A DNA stretch of 45,727 nt from a virus, in IMG/VR virus record IMGVR_UViG_3300036819_000057, positions 1-45,727 of that record. One strand, 5' to 3'. The notes under the pieces are model-generated. The model was not told the DNA's origin and searched no databases. It was given only the letters and a program-made list of their open reading frames with translations. The position numbers and the translations under genes were made by a program. Shown here piece after piece: positions 37,322-44,365 of the stretch (its first letter is position 1; the number at the start of each line of letters is the position of its first letter).

Positions 37322-37361
37322 AGCCGGCACCCTAGCTGGTGCCGGCTTAGCCGTGTAGCTT
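37321..37361 (+). promoter_or_regulatory. Hairpin-promoter composite, weak -35 in loop
   Basis: An 11-bp stem (AAGCCGGCACC/GGTGCCGGCTT, 37321-37331 and 37338-37348) with loop CTAGCT; the -10 TAGCTT (37356-37361) lies 17 nt past TAGCTG (37333-37338). Six nt separate it from the ATG. Confidence 0.55.
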
Positions 37362-37367
37362 AGGGGC

Positions 37368-37544
37368 ATGCCAACTACCGAGCACGCATTCAAGGCCGAA
37401 TCGTTCATCAGCAACTACGGTGCCACGCGCGGCATGCTCGCGCTTACTAAGGCGCGTCTCGCAGCGGTCGGCACCGGATCATGGGAAGACGCTAAGGTTC
37501 GTGTCGAGTATGCCGCCGGCATCTTCACTCTTATCCGGAAGTAG
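37368..37544 (+). CDS. Small hypothetical protein, leaderless
   Basis: 58 residues (MPTTEHAFKAESFISNYGAT). Helical with a basic centre (TKARLAAVG) and a hydrophobic end. Function unknown. Confidence 0.65.
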   Translation: MPTTEHAFKAESFISNYGATRGMLALTKARLAAVGTGSWEDAKVRVEYAAGIFTLIRK

Positions 37545-37551
37545 GTCCGCT

Positions 37552-38151
37552 ATGAAAGTTCTCACCTCGCCGCTACCTCAGGCGTTCACCTCACCGTATC
37601 TCCGCAACCGTACCCGCGTGCAAGCGGACACGCCCGACCTTACGCCGCTTATGTGGAACGGTGCGCGCAGCGTGAGCGACATAGACCGCATCATCTACCG
37701 CGACTCACGCGGCATCCTCTGCTACGCCAACGGCGCGTGCATCGAATTCTCAGGGCGCGCCACCATCGTGATGCTATTCCAGCAGGCGGGCAAGCCTCTC
37801 GCGTCGTGGCGTCGTGAGCTTGCCGTGGCTCTGGGCGGCCCGGATCGCCACCAGGTGGCGCTGGTGGCACGGGAAGGTGACGACGCTAGCCGACGCGCTG
37901 TGGAGGCCGCTACGGCCGCTCTGCGGCCCGGTGAAGCGTTGCTCCTCGAAGAGAAGAAAGCCACGGAGATTCTGAGCATCGGGGAGCGCCGGGTGCTCGC
38001 GGGACTCAACAGCCACCAGCCGCAGGAATGCTGGGTAGTCGTCACGGACACGGACGGCACCTTGCACGGTGCCGTGAGCGCCAACGGCGCGCTGGTACTG
38101 CGCGTGGCTGACTTCCGCCGACACATCGAGAGGCATGCGAGGAAGGGATGA
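37552..38151 (+). CDS. Hypothetical protein
   Basis: 199 residues from ATG at 37552; the frame is open upstream but without a good start. It contains a mixed alpha/beta domain (DIDRIIYRDSRGILCYANGA, then RRELAVALGGPDRHQ and EILSIGERRVLAGL), and a C-terminal strand-helix (CWVVVTDTDGTLHGA). It overlaps the next gene by 4 nt. No motif identified. Confidence 0.65.
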   Translation: MKVLTSPLPQAFTSPYLRNRTRVQADTPDLTPLMWNGARSVSDIDRIIYRDSRGILCYANGACIEFSGRATIVMLFQQAGKPLASWRRELAVALGGPDRHQVALVAREGDDASRRAVEAATAALRPGEALLLEEKKATEILSIGERRVLAGLNSHQPQECWVVVTDTDGTLHGAVSANGALVLRVADFRRHIERHARKG

Positions 38152-38333
38152 AAATGCAGGGGAACATAGCGACTGAAAAAGAGGCAATCGCATTGCTTGA
38201 CGCTAAGGGCCGCAATGGCCGTGCCATCGTGCGAGAGGCTAAGGGCAACATCGGGGCAGTCTTCCACGATGGTGCGCGCGTCAAGATGGAGCGTGACGGA
38301 AGCTGGTCGGTAGGCTTCCGCGCGAGAGTGTGA
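38148..38333 (+). CDS. Small hypothetical protein
   Basis: 61 residues (MKMQGNIATEKEAIALLDAK). Alpha-beta, basic. The stop TGA lies in the third Crp-type box. ATGA overlap with the gene before. Function unknown. Confidence 0.65.
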   Translation: MKMQGNIATEKEAIALLDAKGRNGRAIVREAKGNIGAVFHDGARVKMERDGSWSVGFRARV

Positions 38334-38344
38334 CGCGGGTCACA
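38329..38344. promoter_or_regulatory. Crp-type box TGTGACGCGGGTCACA
   Basis: A third TGTGA-N6-TCACA match, overlapping the stop of the 38148 gene and followed by a hairpin promoter; centre about 65 nt from the predicted start. Confidence 0.5.
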
Positions 38345-38349
38345 TCCTT

Positions 38350-38395
38350 AGCGAGCCGCTTAGGGTTGACCTAAGCGGCTCGCTTGCGTTAGCTT
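38350..38395 (+). promoter_or_regulatory. Hairpin-promoter composite, TTGACC in loop
   Basis: A 15-bp stem (AGCGAGCCGCTTAGG, 38350-38364; CCTAAGCGGCTCGCT, 38370-38384), loop GTTGA. TTGACC (38366-38371) spans loop and arm; TAGCTT (38390-38395) is 18 nt later, six nt from the ATG at 38402. Confidence 0.75.
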
Positions 38396-38401
38396 TGGGG
38401 T

Positions 38402-38584
38402 ATGAACACATACACGCTTTCACTGGCCCCCACCACCCACGAACTTGCCTACCGCGCCCTGCGCGACTACGGCTACTCTCAGACGATGGCGCTCCTGGCG
38501 CTTGACAGCGCGCACCGCAACGGCCACGAAGCTTTCTACCGCTTCACTCTCCGGTTTGAGAACGGGAAGTATTCGATCAGCTAG
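38402..38584 (+). CDS. Small hypothetical protein, leaderless
   Basis: 60 residues (MNTYTLSLAPTTHELAYRAL). A helical core with ALLALDSAHRNGHEAF and a strand RFENGKYSIS. Followed at once by a terminator. Function unknown. Confidence 0.65.
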   Translation: MNTYTLSLAPTTHELAYRALRDYGYSQTMALLALDSAHRNGHEAFYRFTLRFENGKYSIS

Positions 38585-38593
38585 CTCCCCAAG

Positions 38594-38625
38594 AGCGGCC
38601 CTGCACGGGAAGGTGCAGGGCCGCT
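38594..38625 (+). terminator. Terminator
   Basis: A 13-bp stem (AGCGGCCCTGCAC, GTGCAGGGCCGCT), loop GGGAAG, then TTCGCG. Ends the rightward unit before the noncoding interval. Confidence 0.85.
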
Positions 38626-39001
38626 TTCGCGTGTCCGCAGGTAGCCTCGCACGCCAGGCCACGCGGCCCGCAGAGACAGCCTGAGGCTGTCCGGGGGAGC
38701 CGACGGGTACGGGCTAGGGCCGGGATGCTAAGCCGCTTAGGATCGCTCTGAGGGCCGCTACTTAGCGTCCAAGGGAGCCGGCATTGAGTGACCAGGTCTT
38801 AATGCGAACGGTTTGCAATAGCGAATCATTCGCAATAGCGAATCATTCGCATTAAGCTAGCGTAGGGTCGACTACGGTCGCGCATGGTCGCCCTCACGCA
38901 CGCGCGCCGGCGGGCGCCTTCCTTGGCTTTGGGCGTAATTGCTGCCGCTGCCCGTGCACGCGCTGTCGGCGTCCTGTCGGCCTGTTATCGGGCGTAAATG
39001 G
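38626..39001. other. Noncoding interval with iterons
   Basis: About 375 bp without a gene. It includes the iteron block (38798-38856) and three GGTCG units at 10-bp spacing (about 38866-38890). A possible origin, attachment or partition-like site; no promoter with good -35/-10 was found. Confidence 0.6.
38798..38856. repeat. Iteron block inside an inverted repeat
   Basis: Outer arms CTTAATGCGAA (38798-38808) and TTCGCATTAAG (38846-38856) are perfect inverse repeats. Inside are two tandem 17-mers GCAATAGCGAATCATTC (38815-38831, 38832-38848), each containing the palindrome GCGAATCATTCGC. AT-richer than its surroundings. Confidence 0.85.
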
Positions 39002-39034
39002 CAAGGACGGCCTACTTTGCGTAAGCCGTCCTTG
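39002..39034. terminator. Bidirectional terminator
   Basis: A 10-bp stem (CAAGGACGGC and GCCGTCCTTG) with a 13-nt loop, downstream of the minus gene at 39089 and of the plus-strand unit. Confidence 0.7.
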
Positions 39035-39088
39035 TGCTCGCCAACCACAGCGGAGTGCAGTAAATTACCTGCCTGCGGTCTTAGTATA

Positions 39089-39418
39089 TCAGGAAGTCAG
39101 GTCATCGATAGCCAGCACCGTGCCGAGAATATCGGCAGCCGCGTAGCCGTACGATGAGGTTACTTCGTCCAGCACTCTGCTGAAGTTATAAGCAGGCGTG
39201 CTGCTAAGCCTGGAGAACGCCTTAGTGAAGGTCAGGATGATGGTGCCAAGGTCTTTGTCCGACACGTCCGGGAACAGGCTGCGGAATGCCTTGGCGATTC
39301 GCTCACCCTCGCCCGTGCACTTCTTGTTGAGCCCGTGCTTCTTGTCGTACTCGCATTCATTCACGAAATTACGGATGTACTCCTTGTCAATAAGGAATTC
39401 CGGGAGTTCCTCCGCCAT
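39089..39418 (-). CDS. Hypothetical protein
   Basis: 109 residues, ATG after GAAGGAG. Helical: EFLIDKEYIRNFVNECEYDK, then AKAFRSLFPDVSDKDLGTII and a C-terminal Ala-rich helix. Two Cys. Last gene of a short leftward block. Function unknown. Confidence 0.7.
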   Translation of the reverse strand: MAEELPEFLIDKEYIRNFVNECEYDKKHGLNKKCTGEGERIAKAFRSLFPDVSDKDLGTIILTFTKAFSRLSSTPAYNFSRVLDEVTSSYGYAAADILGTVLAIDDLTS

Positions 39419-39548
39419 TGCTTCTCCTTCACTGATAGTTGTTAACCCTGCACGGATTTTATCTTCCGTGAATTACGCCCGGTTACTCTTGCCCGAAAAG
39501 CTTAACTTCGTCCACGAAGCCGTAAGCCGAGGACTCAACCCCGATGAG

Positions 39549-39686
39549 CTAGGCGAAAAGCTGGGTCATCACTCCGACTGAAATCCGTAGAGTTACACCG
39601 TCGCCCTTGAACACCCGGGCCTCCTTAAGCGCAGCGTCAAGACTGTGCTTAAGAAGCCCCTCGTATGTGCCTCCGTGCTTAATCAC
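39549..39686 (-). CDS. Small protein ending in an amber; frame continues
   Basis: 45 residues from GTG at 39686 (MIKHGGTYEGLLKHSLDAAL), overlapping the preceding stop. It ends at TAG (39549-39551), but the same frame continues 22 codons (LIGVESSAYGFVDEVKLFGQ, E) to TAA at 39483. The tail looks like protein. Either a truncated gene, amber readthrough or chance. Other phage genes use TAG as a normal stop. Confidence 0.5.
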   Translation of the reverse strand: MIKHGGTYEGLLKHSLDAALKEARVFKGDGVTLRISVGVMTQLFA

Positions 39687-39960
39687 CTTCGTCTTCATCC
39701 TCATAGTCGTCCGGGGATGCCATCGGGTCCTTCACAATCCACTCATCCGTAAGGCTGAGCAGCCCGTGGAGCTGATACGGTGCCATCGGTGACCCGGGCG
39801 TCGCGAACATGATGATTCGTTCCGGCGGGTTGAGGCTCTGCGCCGCGCCGACGACAGCCCAGTCCCCGATGTAGAATCCATCGGGGACCGTGCCGTTCGC
39901 CCGCAGGATAGCCTCCACGGCTTCATGGAGCGCCTGCATCGGCGCGTTCTGGTCAGCCAT
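39679..39960 (-). CDS. Hypothetical protein
   Basis: 93 residues from ATG at 39960 (MADQNAPMQALHEAVEAILR); a longer frame upstream is shadow. It has a strand-rich middle (PDGFYIGDWAVVGAAQSLNP, then RIIMFATPG) and an acidic end. It overlaps the gene above by 8 nt. Resembles small phage proteins of unknown role. Confidence 0.7.
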   Translation of the reverse strand: MADQNAPMQALHEAVEAILRANGTVPDGFYIGDWAVVGAAQSLNPPERIIMFATPGSPMAPYQLHGLLSLTDEWIVKDPMASPDDYEDEDEGD

Positions 39961-40306
39961 TCGGGAACAGGGACTCAAGCAGGGCAGTCTCTTCGTCATC
40001 GCCGAAGAGAACATTGTAGTTGTAGTTGTTCGCGAAGGACAGGTAACCGTGCAGGATGAGAAGCCACTCAGTCTCAGCCTTAGCGTAAGCCTTGGCAGCC
40101 TCCACCACCTTGTGGTCTTCCGCGATGGTCTCCCCGTCACGGTTGACTGCGTTGGCGACGTCCAGGGCGGTATTGAGAGCCCTGGCGGCACTCTTCACGC
40201 TAAGAGCCGCCTCATTCAGGTCAGTGAACGTGTCGGTCAGCGCAATGCTGCGGATGCCGGCGAAGGTGACCCCGGTAATCTCTTCAATGCTCAGGTTTTC
40301 AGCCAC
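39953..40306 (-). CDS. Hypothetical helical protein
   Basis: 117 residues from GTG with AGGGG five nt upstream. Almost all helix (SVKSAARALNTALDVANAVN, EAAKAYAKAETEWLLILHGY). An acidic end overlaps the next gene. It has its own promoter at 40342-40370. Function unknown. Confidence 0.7.
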   Translation of the reverse strand: MAENLSIEEITGVTFAGIRSIALTDTFTDLNEAALSVKSAARALNTALDVANAVNRDGETIAEDHKVVEAAKAYAKAETEWLLILHGYLSFANNYNYNVLFGDDEETALLESLFPNG

Positions 40307-40341
40307 TGCTACCCCTGCTCTTCCGTTCGGTTGGTGTCTTC

Positions 40342-40370
40342 ACACTAGCAGGCTCGGTTCACGTTGTCAA
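40342..40370 (-). promoter_or_regulatory. Promoter TTGACA-17-TAGTGT
   Basis: On minus: TTGACA (40365-40370), 17-nt spacer, TAGTGT (40342-40347). It lies inside the 3' end of the 40359-40490 gene and gives a leader of about 28 nt. Confidence 0.8.
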
Positions 40371-40490
40371 GTGACCGAACTGCTCTGTAAAGGACTCCTC
40401 CAGCGCGCTTCCGCCGCCGTACTGCATGTAGGCGAGCACCGAAGGACTGTAGGCCGCTATCTGTTCCGCCACTGACGCGTTCTCGTCCAT
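40359..40490 (-). CDS. Small hypothetical protein, leaderless
   Basis: 43 residues (MDENASVAEQIAAYSPSVLA), helical with a Gly/Ser turn. Its ATG is six nt from the -10 box, and its last codons encode the next -35. Function unknown. Confidence 0.65.
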   Translation of the reverse strand: MDENASVAEQIAAYSPSVLAYMQYGGGSALEESFTEQFGHLTT

Positions 40491-40496
40491 ACCCTG

Positions 40497-40525
40497 ACTG
40501 TACCCCGTCCGGCCCTGAACGTCAA
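40497..40525 (-). promoter_or_regulatory. Promoter TTGACG-17-TACAGT, leaderless
   Basis: On minus: TTGACG (40520-40525), 17-nt spacer, TACAGT (40497-40502), six nt to the ATG at 40490. The -35 touches the repeat block at 40526. Confidence 0.8.
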
Positions 40526-40758
40526 TGTGGTGTAAAAGTGGTTTTCCATACCCGCTCTATAGGCTGCTTTTGCTGCTTCTTGTGAGGTCTATGTATGGTG
40601 TGAAACTACAACACCCCACTAAGAACCGCTGGTCACAGGGTTGTGCGGACTGTGGTAAGATGATGGTGCGAACGAAAAATCCGCACCAGAGCTTCCAGTT
40701 CACACCAGGGCAGCGTAAGCTTGGCAGTGGTGTGAAACGACCTGAGGATGTTGTGAAA
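40526..40758 (+). promoter_or_regulatory. Repeat/operator block, copy B
   Basis: Contains the 80-bp repeat (40526-40604) and further sites: TGGTGTGAAA (40596, 40728), TGGTGCGAA and TCCGCACCA (40664, 40680) as an inverted pair, TTCACACCA (40699) and TGTTGTGAAA (40749). It lies between divergent genes and ends just before the primase. A reading frame across it (from 40591) has one CxxC but I treat it as noncoding. Confidence 0.65.
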
Positions 40759-40762
40759 TTTT

Positions 40763-42238
40763 ATGGACCTTGGAATGTACACCCCGGACGCGCACGGTTT
40801 CGTGGACTACTTCTACGACCTGCACGGTTCGCGGGTGAAGTACGCACGGGACGCTGACCGCTTCTACATCTACGAGTACACGGACGTGCACGGGCATAAG
40901 GTGCACCACAGCGCACCGGAGCGCAGGGGAGGGCTGTGGGAGCCGTCCAACGGGCGCCACGTCGAGTTCAAGTCCCTGGTGCAGCAGGTAGCCAAGTCCG
41001 TTGCCGTCGAGGGGACGGGCGAAACTGCCGTGGCCATCGCGAAGCTGGGAAAGGACTCCACCGGCATCAACAAGCTTGTGTCCAGCATAATGAACGACAG
41101 CCGCATCTGGTGCTACGCTAAGGACTTCTCGGCTAACCCCTATCTCCTCAACTTCACGGACGGGACGCTCGACCTTACCGGCGAGGTTCAGGAACAGCGG
41201 GATGACAGCGGGGAAGAGCCGGCGCCTCACTACGGGTTTCGCGCGTCTGCACCGGAAGACATGCTCGACTCAATGCTTCCGGTGCGGTACAACCCGTACG
41301 GGCGTGATACCCCTGACTGGGATACTCCCAACTGGGATAAGCTCATCGACCATATGTGCGCGGGCCAGGAAGACCTTAAGGACAACCTGATTGACGCACT
41401 GGCCTACAGCCTGTGCGGCGCCAACCCTGAACAGTATATTGTCTTCCTGGTGGGCGAGCCCAACATCGGCAAGACGCAGGTACTGGAGCTGATGGCAGAG
41501 TTCACCGGCTCTCTCGGAGGGTTCGGGAAGATTGAGCTTATTACCTCTACGCGCGGGGGATTCGGTGAGCATGACTCGCTGCGGGGAAGCCTGCGCGGCA
41601 AGCGGTTCGTGATGCTGGGCGAGGCTAGCGCGAAGATTCGGCTGGATGAGGGGAAGCTTAAGGACCTTACCGGCTCAGCGTGGGTGCCTACCCGTGAGCT
41701 TGGCAAGGAGCAGGTGAATACCCGCGTGACGTGGACACTGTACGCCGCGACTAACGAACTGCCCGCACTGCCGAACACGATGGACGACGCTGTTGCACGG
41801 CGCATGTGGATTTTCGACCTGCCCGGCCGGCAGCTTGACGCTAAGGAGCGGGACACTGAGCTTACGGCTAAGATTACCAACTACGAGCGGGGCGCGGTCA
41901 TCAACAAGCTGGCGTGGCGTGCGTGGGAGCTGTTCGCCAAGCATCGCAAGCTTGAGCGCTGTGAGGCGTGCATCCGCGCACTGGATACTTACCGAAGTGA
42001 CTACGATACTGTGAGTGAGTTCTGCAACGAGCATCTGTTCGCTGACGAGCACAACCGCGTCAGCTACAATGACCTGCACGAGGCTTATCTTCAGTTCACC
42101 CGCAAGCACGCTTACTCACCTGAGACTAAGCGTAAGTTCATCAAGCGGGTCGAGGAAATAATGTCTGCGGAGAGGGACAGCGCGCACAGCACGATGAAGG
42201 GAATCTCGCTGGTGTCGGAAGCTCCCGTGTTCGCGTAG
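40763..42238 (+). CDS. Primase-helicase, D5/P4 type (SF3)
   Basis: 491 residues. The N-terminal 200 are divergent; about 110-140 carry the D5_N-like DSRIWCYAKDFSANPYLLNF and DGTLDLTGE segment. The SF3 helicase has Walker A VGEPNIGKTQ (230-239), Walker B FVMLGEAS, the TRELGKEQVNTRVTWTLYAA strand, sensor ATNELPALPN and the box VARRMWIFDLP. It unwinds and probably primes DNA at the phage origin. It has no obvious ribosome site, and its ATG follows the repeat block closely, so autogenous control at those repeats is a reasonable idea. Confidence 0.9.
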   Translation: MDLGMYTPDAHGFVDYFYDLHGSRVKYARDADRFYIYEYTDVHGHKVHHSAPERRGGLWEPSNGRHVEFKSLVQQVAKSVAVEGTGETAVAIAKLGKDSTGINKLVSSIMNDSRIWCYAKDFSANPYLLNFTDGTLDLTGEVQEQRDDSGEEPAPHYGFRASAPEDMLDSMLPVRYNPYGRDTPDWDTPNWDKLIDHMCAGQEDLKDNLIDALAYSLCGANPEQYIVFLVGEPNIGKTQVLELMAEFTGSLGGFGKIELITSTRGGFGEHDSLRGSLRGKRFVMLGEASAKIRLDEGKLKDLTGSAWVPTRELGKEQVNTRVTWTLYAATNELPALPNTMDDAVARRMWIFDLPGRQLDAKERDTELTAKITNYERGAVINKLAWRAWELFAKHRKLERCEACIRALDTYRSDYDTVSEFCNEHLFADEHNRVSYNDLHEAYLQFTRKHAYSPETKRKFIKRVEEIMSAERDSAHSTMKGISLVSEAPVFA

Positions 42239-42247
42239 GAAAAGAGC

Positions 42248-42286
42248 GGAACGCCCTTGCAAGCAGGGGCGTTCCGTGCTATGTTG
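42248..42286 (+). promoter_or_regulatory. Hairpin-promoter composite, TTGCAA in loop
   Basis: A 10-bp stem (CGGAACGCCC, 42248-42257; GGGCGTTCCG, 42268-42277). The loop holds TTGCAA (42258-42263); TATGTT (42281-42286) is 17 nt on. It ends the primase unit and starts the next. Confidence 0.75.
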
Positions 42287-42316
42287 GTATTATAGACAGC
42301 GAGGAAATGAGGGAGC

Positions 42317-42655
42317 ATGACACAGTTCTATGCGGGGCAGGTAGTCCTGCTCATCGAGTCAGGCGGCCGGGGGACCTATGAGCACAAGGTCAGGATTGAC
42401 AAGGTCGGGCGCAAGTACGCGACCGTTACCCTGTACCATCGCCAGTACCAGTTCGACCTGGAAACCGGGCAGCCCGCGAAGCCAGACCAGCGGAACCGTA
42501 TCGTGACGGAAGAGCGGCGCGCTATTGAGCTGGAGAACAACCGTAAGGACAAGTTCCTGCGCGGCTATGGCATCCACAAGTTCGAGCTGCACGGTATCAA
42601 GGACGAAGACTTCTACGGACTGTACGACTACCTCACGGAGCGTGGTTACAAGTGA
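42317..42655 (+). CDS. Hypothetical protein
   Basis: 112 residues, ATG just after GAGGGAGC. The first 45 residues are strand-rich (FYAGQVVLLIESGGRGTYEH, KVGRKYATVTLYHRQ), like a small barrel; then a charged helix and DFYGLYDYLTERGYK. Function unknown. Confidence 0.7.
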   Translation: MTQFYAGQVVLLIESGGRGTYEHKVRIDKVGRKYATVTLYHRQYQFDLETGQPAKPDQRNRIVTEERRAIELENNRKDKFLRGYGIHKFELHGIKDEDFYGLYDYLTERGYK

Positions 42656-42807
42656 GTTACAAGAGCACGGTAGAAGACCTGCACAGAACAGCTTTGGCTA
42701 TTCTGTGCACTGCCGGTTACGACGATTGCTCCCCCGCAGTCATCGCCGTGGAATTCCGGCGCATGGAATTCCTTATACAGAGGATAACTCCAAGTGAACC
42801 TGAGTAA
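42652..42807 (+). CDS. Small hypothetical protein
   Basis: 51 residues from GTG (GTGA overlap): MSYKSTVEDLHRTALAILCT. Helical, two Cys. Its end overlaps the next gene by 14 nt. Function unknown. Confidence 0.65.
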   Translation: MSYKSTVEDLHRTALAILCTAGYDDCSPAVIAVEFRRMEFLIQRITPSEPE

Positions 42808-42961
42808 AGACCAGATAGCGATAGTCAAGGAGTGCGGGTACAACCGGCCCGAGTACATCGTCAGTGCCTGCGTTGTGCTGCTCGGCACCGGTGACCAGGT
42901 GAGGGAGTACGTGCGCCAGGACATTGAAATGGGCATGGAAGTACTGCGGGGTAACCTGTGA
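42794..42961 (+). CDS. Small hypothetical protein
   Basis: 55 residues from GTG (MNLSKDQIAIVKECGYNRPE). Helical, two Cys; coupled to the helicase by GTGA. Possibly a helicase accessory, by position only. Confidence 0.6.
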   Translation: MNLSKDQIAIVKECGYNRPEYIVSACVVLLGTGDQVREYVRQDIEMGMEVLRGNL

Positions 42962-44328
42962 AACTGTCACAAGACCAGGAAGACGTGCTTAAAGCGGCTG
43001 CACGCTGGCTTAAGGACGCCCCGGAACCGACTTTTGACACCAAGTACATTCTCGGTGACGAAAAGAAGGTCACCATCGGGTTCGCGCACGACTACCCGGT
43101 ATGCGCGGTAGGCGGCTACGCGGGGACAGGCAAGACGACCATCCTGCGGCATATGGGCGAAAACCACGGCGGCATACGTTTCGTGACGCCGACGCACAAG
43201 GCCGCCGGGGTCCTTCGGGGCAAGCTCCCGGCAGACCTTAAGATGAAGGTTAACACCTATCATCAGCTCATCTACCTGCCTAAGCCCACCTACACATGTG
43301 AGCTTAGCGGCCTGAGCATGAAGGCACTTCCGTCATGCGGCTGTGAAGACGGCGATGCGTGCGAGCATGTTCCGCAGTTCGAGCCGTGCCGGCGCCACGA
43401 AACGTGCCCGAACGCAGATGGCAGCAGCCCGTGCAAGGCTCAGGAGCATCTTGAGTTCGACAAGCGCGAGTACCTGGAAGGGCACATCTCGCTTATCATT
43501 GTCGATGAGGCTTCTATGCTCACTGAAGACGAAGTCAATGACATCAGGTCTTACGGAGTGCCGGTTATGCTGGTAGGCGACCACGGTCAGCTCCCTCCGG
43601 TCAAGGCTAAGATGAACCCGTGGATTCTGGCGCCTAAGCTCCTGCTAACCGTCAACCATCGTCAGGGGGAAGAAAGTGGGATTCCAGATGCAGCAGACTG
43701 CGCGCGTATGCGTGGCGTCCTCAGTGAGCCACGCTACGGCAGCTCTGTATCAGTTCTCCCGAAGTCAGACCAGCGAGTCCCGGGACTCCTTGAGCGCTTC
43801 CGCCCGGACGCTAAAGAACGCGTTGTACTTGTACAATATAACAAAACGCGAGCAGGGCTGAACCAGGCGTTCCATGAGCAGTACGGGCCTGAGAAGCTCC
43901 ACGAAGGCGAGCGTCTCATGTCCTTGCAGCGCATAGACGCCGCTACGGTCATTGACCCGCGTTCCGGTGAGACATACGGAGAGACGAAGATTTTCAACGG
44001 CACGATGGCCACTGTGCGCCGCGTGGACAGCATCAAGCCTAGGTTCATCTACGCTGTCCTTGAGCTGGACAATGACTGGCAGGGCAAGACCGGCGTGCAC
44101 GTGCTGGTTAAGATGGCTGCCGAGCAGTTCGGACAGCCTGATAAGCTTCCGCTTGACAGGAAGCCTAAGGATTCAAGCCTGTGGGATTATTCCTTCTGCA
44201 TGACCGTGCACAAGGCGCAGGGCAGCGAGTTTTCCCAGGTCATCGTTATGCAGGAGAACCCAGGCGATAAGCGCTGGGCATACACTGCAGTCACCCGAGC
44301 TAAGGACGCGCTGATTGTCCTCAACTAG
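42958..44328 (+). CDS. RecD/Dda-type SF1B helicase with Cys-rich insert
   Basis: 456 residues. A helicase moving 5' to 3' on DNA is expected. Walker A GGYAGTGKTT (52-61), THKAAGVL motif Ia, Walker B IIVDEAS (180-186), then GDHGQLPPV motif III, VNHRQ motif IV and the C-terminal AYTAVTRAKDALIV. Between motifs Ia and II is an insert (about 114-159) with Cys at 114, 127, 129, 135, 144, 150 and 159 and two His, which looks like one or two zinc sites and is not usual in Dda. GTG start coupled to the gene before. It follows the primase in order. Confidence 0.9.
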   Translation: MKLSQDQEDVLKAAARWLKDAPEPTFDTKYILGDEKKVTIGFAHDYPVCAVGGYAGTGKTTILRHMGENHGGIRFVTPTHKAAGVLRGKLPADLKMKVNTYHQLIYLPKPTYTCELSGLSMKALPSCGCEDGDACEHVPQFEPCRRHETCPNADGSSPCKAQEHLEFDKREYLEGHISLIIVDEASMLTEDEVNDIRSYGVPVMLVGDHGQLPPVKAKMNPWILAPKLLLTVNHRQGEESGIPDAADCARMRGVLSEPRYGSSVSVLPKSDQRVPGLLERFRPDAKERVVLVQYNKTRAGLNQAFHEQYGPEKLHEGERLMSLQRIDAATVIDPRSGETYGETKIFNGTMATVRRVDSIKPRFIYAVLELDNDWQGKTGVHVLVKMAAEQFGQPDKLPLDRKPKDSSLWDYSFCMTVHKAQGSEFSQVIVMQENPGDKRWAYTAVTRAKDALIVLN

Positions 44329-44330
44329 TG

Positions 44331-44359
44331 TTGCGTCCCCGCGCTGCCTGTGGTAGCGT
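44331..44359 (+). promoter_or_regulatory. Promoter TTGCGT-17-TAGCGT, leaderless
   Basis: TTGCGT (44331-44336), 17-nt spacer, TAGCGT (44354-44359), six nt to the ATG at 44366. The -10 is in the 3' arm of a CCCCGCGCT/AGCGTGGGG hairpin. Confidence 0.65.
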
Positions 44360-44365
44360 GGGGTT

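Noticed and set aside
38798-38856. CRISPR array
   Set aside because: Only two tandem 17-bp units without spacers and no cas genes.
39468-39581. 37-codon plus-strand frame with GTG start
   Set aside because: Protein-like, but lies inside a minus-strand block with no good promoter or ribosome site; kept only as part of the amber finding.
40525-40857. Plus-strand frame across repeat block B
   Set aside because: Overlaps the primase N-terminus in another frame and reads the operator repeats; the one CxxC is not enough to call a gene.
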